A stretch of 64,000 bases of DNA from Parastagonospora avenae f. sp. tritici 18332-5 (Eukaryota > Ascomycota > Dothideomycetes > Pleosporales > Phaeosphaeriaceae). Of the stretch, positions 11,604 through 21,102 are shown in pieces (position 1 is the first letter of the stretch; each line of letters begins with the position of its first letter). The DNA lies in contig JAFJTR010000123.1 in NCBI GenBank assembly GCA_022559985.1, forward strand, positions 1-64,000. The letters run 5' to 3'. The notes beneath the pieces are model-generated. The model worked only from the letters and a program-made list of their open reading frames with translations, was not told where the DNA came from and ran no database searches. The position numbers and the translations under genes are program-made.

Positions 11604-12572
11604 ATGCCTCCCAAAAGCCGGGGAAACGCTGTGCCTGCGGGACTTCAATCAAAATCCACTCCGAGTCTGCCTACATTACCATCGCCCGAAGCCGCAGGAT
11701 ACAATGGCAGCAGTGCTTCGTCTCGCCTGCGACCCCTAGCAAGCACTCTAGACGGCGCTCTCCCCACAGGAGTATCTGTCGAAGATGGCGATGCAGACTC
11801 GCTCTCGTCTGCCAGCCTAGACTCTGAGGAAGAAGACGAAAAGCTACCGGCACGTCGTCCATTACATATCTCACGCTCACACACCCACCTCCCCCGCCAA
11901 ACTGCGAGCGCACTCTACCCGCCCTTCTACAACCGTCCACCAACGCCTCTCCCGCCCTCGCCATCCCTGACCTCTCTCCTCCTCCCCTCGCGCCGCACGA
12001 CCCCCGATTCTTCAGACGTCGACCAACCCAGCACGAGTCTCACCTCCAGCACCACCACCCTCGTTAAGAGTGCCCGGCATGCGCCCCGCATCCCGCGCGC
12101 CGCGCCCAAAGTGCCCACGTACGAGTACTACGGCTTCGCGTTGTACTTGGGCAGTTCTGCCGCTTTCCTCATGTACATTCTGTGGGCGTATGTGCCCGCG
12201 CCGGTCCTGCATAGTATGGGCATCTGGTACTATCCCGACCGGTGGTGGGCGCTGGCTATTCCGTGCTGGCTGATTGCGCTGATCATATACATCTACGTCG
12301 CGCTGGCGAGCTGGAACACGGAGCATTTGACGCTGGAGATGGCACGGATCGAGTGTCTTGTGGATGAGTGTGCGCAGGTGGGGGTTGTGGATAGGCGGAC
12401 GCGGGAGATTGTGGGGAATGTTGGGGATGGGAAGAAGGGGGATTACGAGAGGTTTCGGTTTGGAGTGGGAGAGGAGGTGGATTGGAAGTCATTCTGGAGC
12501 ACGGGCACGGATGCGGTGTTGGATGTGCCGATTGGTGGTGTGTGTGAGATTCTCTACGGCGAGGAAGATTGA
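11604..12572 (+). CDS. GPI19: GPI-GlcNAc transferase subunit P (PIG-P/GPI19)
   Basis: Subunit of the ER complex that adds GlcNAc to phosphatidylinositol in the first step of GPI-anchor synthesis. It is a single exon of 322 residues. The N-terminal 170 residues are Ser/Pro-rich and disordered. The PIG-P domain follows, starting YEYYGFALYLGSSAAFLMYI (helix 1), with the family-typical MGIWYYPDRWWALAIP and a second helix LIALIIYIYVALASWNTEHL. Its start is the ATG MPPKSRG; the in-frame upstream codon at 11547 is TTG. The N-terminal extension is long compared with yeast Gpi19, as is usual in filamentous fungi. Confidence 0.92.
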   Translation: MPPKSRGNAVPAGLQSKSTPSLPTLPSPEAAGYNGSSASSRLRPLASTLDGALPTGVSVEDGDADSLSSASLDSEEEDEKLPARRPLHISRSHTHLPRQTASALYPPFYNRPPTPLPPSPSLTSLLLPSRRTTPDSSDVDQPSTSLTSSTTTLVKSARHAPRIPRAAPKVPTYEYYGFALYLGSSAAFLMYILWAYVPAPVLHSMGIWYYPDRWWALAIPCWLIALIIYIYVALASWNTEHLTLEMARIECLVDECAQVGVVDRRTREIVGNVGDGKKGDYERFRFGVGEEVDWKSFWSTGTDAVLDVPIGGVCEILYGEED

Positions 12573-12961
12573 TGTACAATGGTATGCAGTCGTCATTGCT
12601 ACTGCTTCTTGTCCATCGCGAAAAAGAACCCGTACCGATCATGGTTAGCTATTGCCGAGATTCGGTCATTGCTTGGGGTGGCTTGCAGCTGCTACCCCCA
12701 CTTATATCGCATATGCCCCTCCCGAGCTTCGGAATCTGCCATCTTTGACGCTGGATATGCCCCGCTGTGCCCGCGTCGGATTGGATGGTAATGGGACTTT
12801 GCTATCGATGGATGGATTTAATGGCTGCTATCTCCTCGGTGGGGTCCGGGTGGAGAGGTATAAGTTCCTGAGGCAGCCGTTGTTAAAGCTTTGTTCTCGT
12901 TCCGGACTTTCTTCTCTCGCGGTGGGCAATCTAGCTTCACACTCCAAGTCCCCCCGCCATC
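12573..12961. other. Intergenic region with the phosphatase promoter
   Basis: A 389-bp gap between two plus-strand genes. No element is recognised. Confidence 0.4.
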
Positions 12962-14407
12962 ATGAAGGTCACTATCACTCTTCCCGTGCTATCTATGCTG
13001 TCTGCAGCCTCAGCAGCCGAAACCATCCTCGGAGCATACATTTTCCACCGCCACGGTGACCGGACGCCCAAAGCCCTTGCGCCCACTAACCTGACTGCTC
13101 TGGGCTACGAGCAGGTCTTCACTTCCGGCCAGTACTACCGCTCGAGGTACTTGTCAGGCAGCTCGAAGATCCGCGGCATCAATGAGGATGAGGTCAAGCT
13201 TTCTCAGCTCGCAGTCACCGCGCCCGTCGACAATGTGCTGCAGAACTCTGCTATGGGGTTTCTACAGGGATTGTACCCGCCTGTCCAGACTGTGCAGACG
13301 CTTGCGAATGGACAGAGTGTGCAGGCGCCGATGGATGGGTACCAGTTGATTCCTGTCAACACGGTTGAAACCGGGGCTGGGTCTGAAGATGCAGGATGGT
13401 TGCAAGACGCATCAAGCTGCCAAGCTGCGAAGATTAGCTCGAACAGCTTCTTCTCCAGCGCAGAATACAAAGACCTGTCATTCAGCACTGCGAATCTCTA
13501 CGCGTCCATCGTCCCCGCAATCAACAACATCATCCCCGCCGACCAAGTCTCGTTCAAAAACGGATATATCGGTATTTTCTCCCCCCTCATCCCCCCCCCC
13601 CCCCACCCCCTCATCCTACCCATGCTAAAAAAAATAGTCTACGACATCCTCAACGTCGCTTCCATCCACAACTCCTCTTCTCCTTCCTCAGTTTCTAACG
13701 ACACCCTATCCCGCCTGCGCGACCTCGCAGACGCCCACGAATGGCACCTCGCCTACAACGCCTCGGACCCCATGCGCGCCGTCGCCGGCATGCAACTCGC
13801 CGGCGAAATCCTGTCGCACATGAACACGCTCATCGCCTCGCAGGGCGCGCGCAAACTCGGCGTCCAATTCGGCGCGTACGCGACGTTCATGTCATTCTTT
13901 GGACTCGCAGACTTACTCTCCGTCAACCGGGATTTCAAAGGTGTCGTCGACTATGCGAGTAGCATGGCGTTTGAATTGTTCACTGAGAAGGATGGAGAGG
14001 GTTTTCCCAGTGAGCAAGACCTGCAGATTCGGTTCTTGTTTCACAACGGCACAGCATCAAATGCGAGTGAGCCTGCTGTGTACCCGCTTTTTGGAGCACA
14101 GGATAACACGCTCATGTGGACGGATTTCCAGGCGAAGATGCAGCAATTCGCCATCAGCTCGACGCAGCAGTGGTGCGAGAAGTGTGGGAGTGAGACGGGC
14201 AGCTGTGCGGCGTTCGCGGCGAAGACAGAAGTCGTAAAGGGGAATGGTGGTGGAATGAGTCCGGCGATTGGGGGTGTTATTGGCGCGTTTGTCACGCTGG
14301 CGGTTGTGCTGGGGACGCTGGCTGCAGTCATGTTGGTTGGGGGGTTTACGCTTGTGAGTAAGAGGATGAGGAGGGTGGAGGAGGTGGGTGTTGAGACGAA
14401 GGCTTAG
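12962..14407 (+). CDS. Membrane-anchored histidine-acid-phosphatase-like protein
   Basis: Extracytoplasmic protein of histidine phosphatase clade 2. Exons are 12962-13571 and 13638-14407 (459 residues). The 66-bp intron is open in frame, contains a long C tract, and has a GCTAAA branch before AATAG. Splicing restores the sequence NGYIVYDILNVASIHN expected of the family. A signal peptide (about residues 1-19) is followed directly by the catalytic motif FHRHGDRTPK. The second catalytic motif, usually His-Asp, is not evident: the equivalent region reads QFGAYATFMSFFGL. Many Asn-X-Ser/Thr sites are present, and a C-terminal helix (GGVIGAFVTLAVVLG) with a basic tail anchors it. It may have altered catalysis or be a non-enzymatic member. 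Confidence 0.88.
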   Translation: MKVTITLPVLSMLSAASAAETILGAYIFHRHGDRTPKALAPTNLTALGYEQVFTSGQYYRSRYLSGSSKIRGINEDEVKLSQLAVTAPVDNVLQNSAMGFLQGLYPPVQTVQTLANGQSVQAPMDGYQLIPVNTVETGAGSEDAGWLQDASSCQAAKISSNSFFSSAEYKDLSFSTANLYASIVPAINNIIPADQVSFKNGYIGIFSPLIPPPPHPLILPMLKKIVYDILNVASIHNSSSPSSVSNDTLSRLRDLADAHEWHLAYNASDPMRAVAGMQLAGEILSHMNTLIASQGARKLGVQFGAYATFMSFFGLADLLSVNRDFKGVVDYASSMAFELFTEKDGEGFPSEQDLQIRFLFHNGTASNASEPAVYPLFGAQDNTLMWTDFQAKMQQFAISSTQQWCEKCGSETGSCAAFAAKTEVVKGNGGGMSPAIGGVIGAFVTLAVVLGTLAAVMLVGGFTLVSKRMRRVEEVGVETKA

Positions 14408-17071
14408 ATTAGAAGGGGATGTGTAGGGCGATGAGCGATGGCACGACGCCAATTGATATGAGATATCACAGCGCCAAAGGTTGAACATGGGACTATTGAA
14501 TTTCCCTCCCAGCCTCGTTAGCAACTGTGACGAAGGCGCAACGTAGTGGTGTATGTGAAGAGTATTTGGGAGATGGAATGACGGCATTAGGCGATGGACA
14601 TGAGCTATTACTACAATGCTGATGAACCACTGTATAAGATTATAATCATATTAATCCCCCCCAGTCCTCACAACTCTCCCTTGATTACACATTACCACCA
14701 AAAAGCCCTCTCCTACTTGAAAAATTCCCACGCGCTAGATAGACATACAAGCGATGCCCCATTCTGCACCGCGCCCAGAACCTGCACTACGCCAAAACTG
14801 CTAAGACCTCCTTCCATCTCCTCGCCTGAAAGACATTCGTCACGATGCCCATACACCGCCCCATCACCGCCAAGCCTCAGCACCGTGATCCGCAGCGCGC
14901 AAGGGTATATAAAAAAAACCACCACACCCATCTGTAAGCGAGCACCACGGAGCGCAGCGGTATGCCGTCTTTTGCGTGCGTAATCTCGTGTCCATGTGGC
15001 GGTGCTTGGCCTTGGCTCTTGCGTCTCTGCAGCTTCGCATCAACCACCACCTAGGCTTGGCAGCGCACCGCAACTTGCGCAGGGTAGATACTTTGCTTGG
15101 CAAGCAAACGCGATGGACAGTCTGGCCGATGCGAATTAATCAGATCCCCCCTCGACCCCCGCGGGGTTTTGGAGCGGTCTGATTTGGCGGGGATCAGGGG
15201 CTTGGCAAACGTGGTTGTTTTGTACGTGCAGTCGGCCCGTTTTTGGGGGGTAAAGTTTCGGATTGCTTGGAAGCTGGACGGGATGTTTGGAGATGATGGC
15301 TTGGGCGGCGGACGTGGTGATGCGAGTGGGAAGACGTACGTGGTCGATGGTGTACGCAATTGTATGTGAGGTGCCAGCGAGGGAGGTGGAGGGCGGTGGT
15401 ATTCGGCCCGCTGGGTAGGCGCGGATGGGCTAGGGTAGGACATGTGCTGTGTTTGTTGCGTATTGTGGAAGGGCGATGCAGATGGATGAGATGGATGCGG
15501 TGTGTCCGGATGGAAGTCCGTCCTGGTGATGTTAAGCGCGGGAGTCCGTGGAGAGTCGGTCTGCAAGTGATGAGGGGGTGTTTCCACGAGATGCGGTCGG
15601 CGAGCTGTCTCCGGGTTGTAGGCTTCCAGTGTCGTGATGCACGTCTTCTGCTATGATCCGCGTGTTGATAGAGCTCTGCTACTCTGTAACGAGTCTCTTC
15701 TTGCGTTCAAGATGTCAAGATGTCCTGAGCCGTATTCCCTCATGGCGGAGACAATCCCTTCTCTTTTTCTCGGCAGTATGATTCGGACAAGACAAGCCCA
15801 CCCAAATGACTTTCTCGATAGCCAAATGGCGACCGTAGTACGAGCATCGATCAACAGCATGAGTGTGATAAACACAACCACACGCCGGAAACTTCTCCAC
15901 GATTTGAAGGCACATTCTTTCGAGACGGATAGATAGATGATGAGATAGGAGAAACAAACTTGCAGGAAAAGGACGTTGACAGACAGACAAGAAGACAAGA
16001 GAACCAAGAAATGACTCTGGAGATATGTAGTTCCCTGCCAAAGCCATAAACCTACCGTCACCAGCATACCTAACAAACCTTCTTAATCCGCCCTTGTCCA
16101 GGGTTCACATCTCTAGCCCCCAACGGTCCGGCCGCAACGCTCGATACGAACTCTGTCGTCGTGGCCGTGTGGCCGTGTGACTCGTCATGATACCTGCTCA
16201 TTCGCCCGTAGCAGCCTTGCAATCCGCACGATGCCGGTGCCTGGCCGTGACGAAAGTGAGTCGTGGCTTGGTACGAAAAAGTTCCAAGAGTCTGCGATCG
16301 TCACCTGAGCACGCCAAGCCGAGATATGCCCAGACCTGTCACATATCGGCGCACGTAACGTATCTCCGGGGGAAGCACTTCATCTTTCGATGCGCCGCCC
16401 AACATTGCGTGCGTCGCTGATCGAAGTTTAAATGGCGACAGGAACCAACGTTGAGTAAAGCCCTAACTAAACCTCTGGGCGCAGGAGCGTGAACCGATCC
16501 ACTCAGCGTACAACGGCGATCGGGGACAGCATGACAGCTTGGCGCTATTAATAGTATGCGTGCTGGCGCGTCGAGGGATGGATGTTGTGTAGATAAACTT
16601 TGCTCGGCGGTGCTGGGGACGGACTTGACGACTTGGGCGGGTGAAGATCGCCAATGCTGCGGAAGGTGATGTACGAGGATCGGATTGTGGGGAGTGCGAA
16701 AGCCAAGGTTTGACACGGCCTTTCTTAACACGAATGCCAGTGCGAGAACGGGGAGTGTTTTCAATAGAAAGGTGATGCGGAAGGCAGTGGTAAGCAGTAG
16801 AAGTCATGACGGTGGCACGCCTTGAAGTTTGACAATGCATAAGGCTGGGCTCGGGGTCTTTCAAGAGAACACCACACGGTTGACCATATACACAGCTCCT
16901 GTCACGGTAAAATAACTTCTCATAATAGGAACCTCTTCGAGAAGTCCCCCAGTACAAATGTCTACATCTCAAGTCATTCACCTTACCAATACCGGTACGC
17001 CATAAAACCCACACAAACGCCACCGCATGCAATGCAATGCTAATCCGCCATCAATCACAAAGACACAGAGA
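14408..17071. other. 2.7-kb stretch without a supported gene
   Basis: It lies between converging genes (phosphatase on plus, SLP1-like on minus). The longest frames, minus 15587-15051 (Pro/Ser/Thr-rich) and minus 16076-15651 (hydrophobic), have no domain, no convincing start context and no spliced continuation. The region is unusually long for convergent 3' UTRs. It may hold non-coding RNA or a degraded gene. Confidence 0.5.
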
Positions 17072-20041
17072 TCAACTAAGAAACCCCTCATCTCCCGTGT
17101 CCATCGTGCCATCCACATCCGCCAGGCCGTCATAACTACTCTGCGCCCTCCTCAATGGACTCCTCTTCTTCCCCTTCCTCTCCCTCCCCTTCCTCGGGTC
17201 CTGGGGCGAAAGCTGCCCATTCTCTTCCGCCTTGAGTTGATCCACTGCGCGATCCACTTCTTCCCACGAGGGCCTGCTGTCGCGCGTGCCGTTTGGTGTA
17301 GCTGGGCCAGACTGTGTTTCCAGAACTTCTAGGCGCTTGGCTTGGTCGTCTGGGCTGGACGTCTCCTTGGGGATACCATTGCGCACGTCGAATTCTGCGA
17401 GTGTGGCGGGAGTAGTTGGTGTGGGCGGGCTGTATTCGACGTCGATGGGGCTTCTCGCGCCTTCAGTGTCTGCGTCAGACAGAGCGTTGACGCCATCGCT
17501 TTGGTGGTCGCTGAGCCCGGCAGATGTATCGCTGCGCCACATGTTTTTGAATGTTCGTCGGCGCCGCGCAAGGCCGGACTCCGGCGGGCTATGAGGTGGC
17601 GAGGACTCGAAGAAGCTGTTGTACTTGCTACCAAGCTGTTGTACGATCGGGACATCGGCTGCTGAGCCTAGAGTACCGGATCTGACAAATAACACCAGGC
17701 CTAGGCATAGGAGTAGTAGGGTCGATTGGACTACGGCCATGCGCTTCTGCCACACAAGCTCGTCTGCCATCAAGGTAAGTCTCGTACCGATTTCGCTCAT
17801 CTCACTTTTGTGTCGCTCTTTCATGCTCTCGGTTTCAATGACGGTACTTTGCCAAAGCTGGTCGTACATGGTTCGAAAGCTCTTCAATTCTTGCATGACT
17901 GTGCTGTTCAGATGGTCCAGAAACTTCTCAGTCTTGACCAGCTGCCTCTTTTCTACCTTCTTGAAAGCATCGCGAAGGATACGTGACTGCTCTTCAATGT
18001 ACTGCAGTGACAGGGTGCTATTAGCTTCCAAGTACAGCAGACGCTTGTGGATCGATTTGAAGAACGATTCTTGTGTCGAGGGGGTGGCAGGGTTAGGCTG
18101 GGTAGAAGAAGACCGGGAGTTTGACTGAGAATGTGAGTTGCCAACTGTGGTGTTGCTTGCAGCTTTGGAAGCAGCAACGGACGAGGGCGAAGGTGCGGAG
18201 TCATTGGCCGTCTGGCTAGCCTTGCCGATGCTCTTAGCTTCAGTGGCCATCGAAGCACATGCTGGGCTATCTGTGACAGAGCTTGATGGTGGGGAGCTCG
18301 ACGTGGTGCTTGTTTTGGACGAAGCGAGATCACTAGAACTGCTCACTCCAGAACTTACGCTACTTTTGATAATACTGCTGGAGCTTGGGCTGTTTTCCAC
18401 TGGAATCGAAACAGACGAGGATCGAGCAGTGCCAGTGGTTGTATCGCTTATGATAGACACGATTGGAGGTGTTCCTACTGCGGATATAGTTGATGATTGC
18501 ATCGTCTCAGGTGATGGATCTGTAGACATGGAGTTCGAGGCTCCTTTGGATGTTCCGGTATCCTGCACATGGACGTCCACCGTGGACGGTCCTGGCTTCG
18601 CATCGTCGTCCTTTGTAGGCAGAATAGGTACTTGATCCGCAGGTATCGGGCCGCTGTCAACAGCCGGCTTCACAACCTCTTGTTCCGCCTCCAGATCAAC
18701 ATCATCGTCGACACCACGAGCCTCCTCCTCTTCACGTCGAAACTGCTCCATCATAGTAGTGCCGTGGACCCGCAACAAGCTGAGTGGGCAGTAAAACTCA
18801 TTGCCATACTGCGTGAGGAACTCGATACGTAAGTACCTCGCCCAAATCTGGGGTTCGGTGATCAAGAACGGCTGCAGGTCGCGAGAGTTGCGCGCCTCAA
18901 AGGTGGCCAGTGTCTTCCACCTCTCCATCTTGACTGGATAGCGGTCTGAGACACTGACTCTGAAATGGCGGAACATGGAAGAGAAGAACTCATAGTTTGC
19001 GAGGACCACGGTGTCTACCAGGATGTCATCGCAAAGCTCAACAATCAAGAACTTGTTGTTGGCCGAGCATTCGTTGAGCATGTAGCTGTCTTTATTCTCG
19101 ACTAGAACCGAGGTAGCGCTCTTAGCCTGCTTGTTGGTCTTCAGCACTGTAGCCGCACAGTCGAAGGACGCATAATTAAAGCGCTCCTTGCACGTCTTGC
19201 CGGCGTCCTTGCTCAGCGACCAGGAGCTTGGTGTAGCCTTTTTCTCGTCTTCGGCGGCTTTGGTGTTGTCTGCACCGCGCGATCCTGCCTGGTTGTTGCT
19301 CGCAATATCCCCGCTATTAAGTGGAGGACCGAAACCACTGAAGTCGATCTCAATCTCTGCCTCGTCGCCTAGAGAATCCAAGGCGTTGACATTGACTGGG
19401 CGGCGACGAGCTGCCTGGTTCGAGGGAGCCGCTCGCCCTTGAACATTCTCAGGCGACTGTCCAACCTGCTCCAGATTCCTCTTCTTCCATTCCTCAAACG
19501 AGAGGAAATTGGCATTGTCTAGAGGCGATTCGGTCTCAAGCTCGGCCTCCGACTCTTCGCTGGCTGTGCTTCTACCGGATGCGTCGGTGACTGCGCCTGC
19601 CCCCGTTTCTTGTGTCTGGGGTACTGTAGTAGATGTGCTATGCCTCTCATCCCGTATATCGCTCTTTACTGCCTCTTCCGCCCTAGGTACTGCGATCTGT
19701 TGGCTCGGCGTCGCACCTGCCTCAATAGCTGCCACATCCGTAGACGCCGCCTCGCCCAGTGCCGACCAAGCCGTCTTCGCGCATTGCTGTGGCAGCGTGT
19801 GCGTGATGTAGTTTATCGTGCGGAAGGGACATGTCGTCTCGGAGTGGGTAAAGCTGCGAACAGTCGAGGCAAAGGTCGAAGCCAGCGAAGATGGGCGTGG
19901 TGTTGTGGTACTCAAGGATGCAGTAGCGCCAGCGTGTTCGACGGCCGTGTCATTCGTTGACTGGGTCCATGCAGGTGTCGGTACGCTGCAGAGGAGCAGG
20001 CAAAGCGTCCATTTGCGGAGGGATGCGCCAATCGCGGGCAT
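17072..20041 (-). CDS. SLP1: SUN-like ER membrane protein (SLP1/Osteopotentia family)
   Basis: Single-exon gene of about 989 residues. Yeast Slp1 works with Emp65 in the ER to protect soluble luminal proteins from degradation. The start at 20041 (MPAIGASLRKW) gives a signal peptide ending near TPAWTQS; the longer open frame begins without a suitable signal. Features in order: Ser/Thr/Glu-rich lumenal linker, conserved LSFEEWKKRNLEQ, then the SUN-like domain (ERFNYASFDCAATVLKTN, FLIVELCDDILVDTVVLANYE, FRHFRVSVSDRYP, YLRIEFLTQYGNEFYCPLSL), a long Ser-rich region, a coiled-coil segment, one membrane helix (VVQSTLLLLCLGLVLFV) and a basic cytosolic tail. The two SUN-domain cysteine positions fit the family. 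Confidence 0.92.
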   Translation of the reverse strand: MPAIGASLRKWTLCLLLCSVPTPAWTQSTNDTAVEHAGATASLSTTTPRPSSLASTFASTVRSFTHSETTCPFRTINYITHTLPQQCAKTAWSALGEAASTDVAAIEAGATPSQQIAVPRAEEAVKSDIRDERHSTSTTVPQTQETGAGAVTDASGRSTASEESEAELETESPLDNANFLSFEEWKKRNLEQVGQSPENVQGRAAPSNQAARRRPVNVNALDSLGDEAEIEIDFSGFGPPLNSGDIASNNQAGSRGADNTKAAEDEKKATPSSWSLSKDAGKTCKERFNYASFDCAATVLKTNKQAKSATSVLVENKDSYMLNECSANNKFLIVELCDDILVDTVVLANYEFFSSMFRHFRVSVSDRYPVKMERWKTLATFEARNSRDLQPFLITEPQIWARYLRIEFLTQYGNEFYCPLSLLRVHGTTMMEQFRREEEEARGVDDDVDLEAEQEVVKPAVDSGPIPADQVPILPTKDDDAKPGPSTVDVHVQDTGTSKGASNSMSTDPSPETMQSSTISAVGTPPIVSIISDTTTGTARSSSVSIPVENSPSSSSIIKSSVSSGVSSSSDLASSKTSTTSSSPPSSSVTDSPACASMATEAKSIGKASQTANDSAPSPSSVAASKAASNTTVGNSHSQSNSRSSSTQPNPATPSTQESFFKSIHKRLLYLEANSTLSLQYIEEQSRILRDAFKKVEKRQLVKTEKFLDHLNSTVMQELKSFRTMYDQLWQSTVIETESMKERHKSEMSEIGTRLTLMADELVWQKRMAVVQSTLLLLCLGLVLFVRSGTLGSAADVPIVQQLGSKYNSFFESSPPHSPPESGLARRRRTFKNMWRSDTSAGLSDHQSDGVNALSDADTEGARSPIDVEYSPPTPTTPATLAEFDVRNGIPKETSSPDDQAKRLEVLETQSGPATPNGTRDSRPSWEEVDRAVDQLKAEENGQLSPQDPRKGRERKGKKRSPLRRAQSSYDGLADVDGTMDTGDEGFLS

Positions 20042-21102
20042 CTCTCGCTTGCATTGCTTGGTCGAGCCCTGTTTGTTGCGAAATGAGCTGCCCTGTGTCG
20101 AATAAACCCATGAGCAGCTTACGGGGGCGCTTCGACGGGTAGCTTGGTGCGGAGTGAACACTTGTTCGTGGGAGGACCTTGGAAGGTTGCGGAGTGGCTG
20201 ATTCACCGCTCAGACCCGTCCACTGGAGCTCGATATCACTTGCAAGGGTCGGCTATCTCTGGTCCCAAACGACCACCAAACCATGACCTATGCCAAGACA
20301 TATCACCAAGACGCACATTTTAACCATGCAGATGACAGGTTACAAGATCAACGTGTCAGTGCCGAAACAAGGCCAAGAGGCTCTTACAATCGTATTACTA
20401 GGAATGCTGGGTGGCACTAAGCCACCTTGCGTCACGGAGCTTGGACGCTTCCGTCTTTGAGGCTCATATTTCTACATTATAGTATAACGCTTGCCGTAGT
20501 CAGTAGCACGTAGACTAAGTTGTGTACTGCGGTTCAAGCGTGTCAAATGTACGTGCAACGGGGCACGTGGCACGCTTCATGTGACACCATGCGTGCTGGG
20601 AAGTATAAAGAGATTCGTGAAGGGCTGCCTATCCACACGCAACCAGAATACTTAAAGAAGACCATTACAAGCGAGTGAGGTTGACTACAAACCGCCACTC
20701 AAAGAATCCCTAGTCGTGTCGTCCATGTCCAAAGTCCGTTCCATCGTCTATCTCTACCATATGTGAGTCGTGGTGCTGAACCGACTAGACGCCTTGCCTG
20801 CGGGTGCTTCGTGCAGAGAGCCCGACGCCGAAATGTTCCGCTATGCTCGCATCAATCGTAAAAAGGGTATGTCTTGCCAGGTATCATCGTATCGCAAGAA
20901 AGCATGTCGCGTAAAACTAATGTATAAGGAAGTAGGTAAATGGCTCAAGATCGAGTGTCGTGAAGAATCAAAGTCAGGCATCATCAACGCTATGCCAGAA
21001 TCGGGCCAACGTTGAGCTGTCGGACCATGCCTAGAATGACTTTTAGGTAGGCATCACACGCATGTGCAGCCTGAATGTTTCGAGGACCAGCCTTCGGGTG
21101 CA
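20042..21102. other. Intergenic region, no supported gene
   Basis: It holds the SLP1 promoter and the 3' end of the kinase gene. A plus-strand frame at 20770-21015 is Lys/Arg-rich but has no recognisable domain. Much of the sequence is AT-richer than the flanks. Confidence 0.45.

Noticed and set aside
15051..15587. 178-codon minus ORF in the gene-less region
   Set aside because: Pro/Ser/Thr-rich with no domain, no start context and no spliced partner; expected by chance in GC-rich sequence.
15651..16076. 141-codon hydrophobic minus ORF
   Set aside because: No recognisable membrane family, overlapping frames are also open, and the hydrophobicity comes from T-rich sequence.
17072..20206. Longer start of the SLP1 gene at 20206
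   Set aside because: The extra 55 residues precede the signal peptide and have no targeting character; 20041 gives a proper signal peptide.
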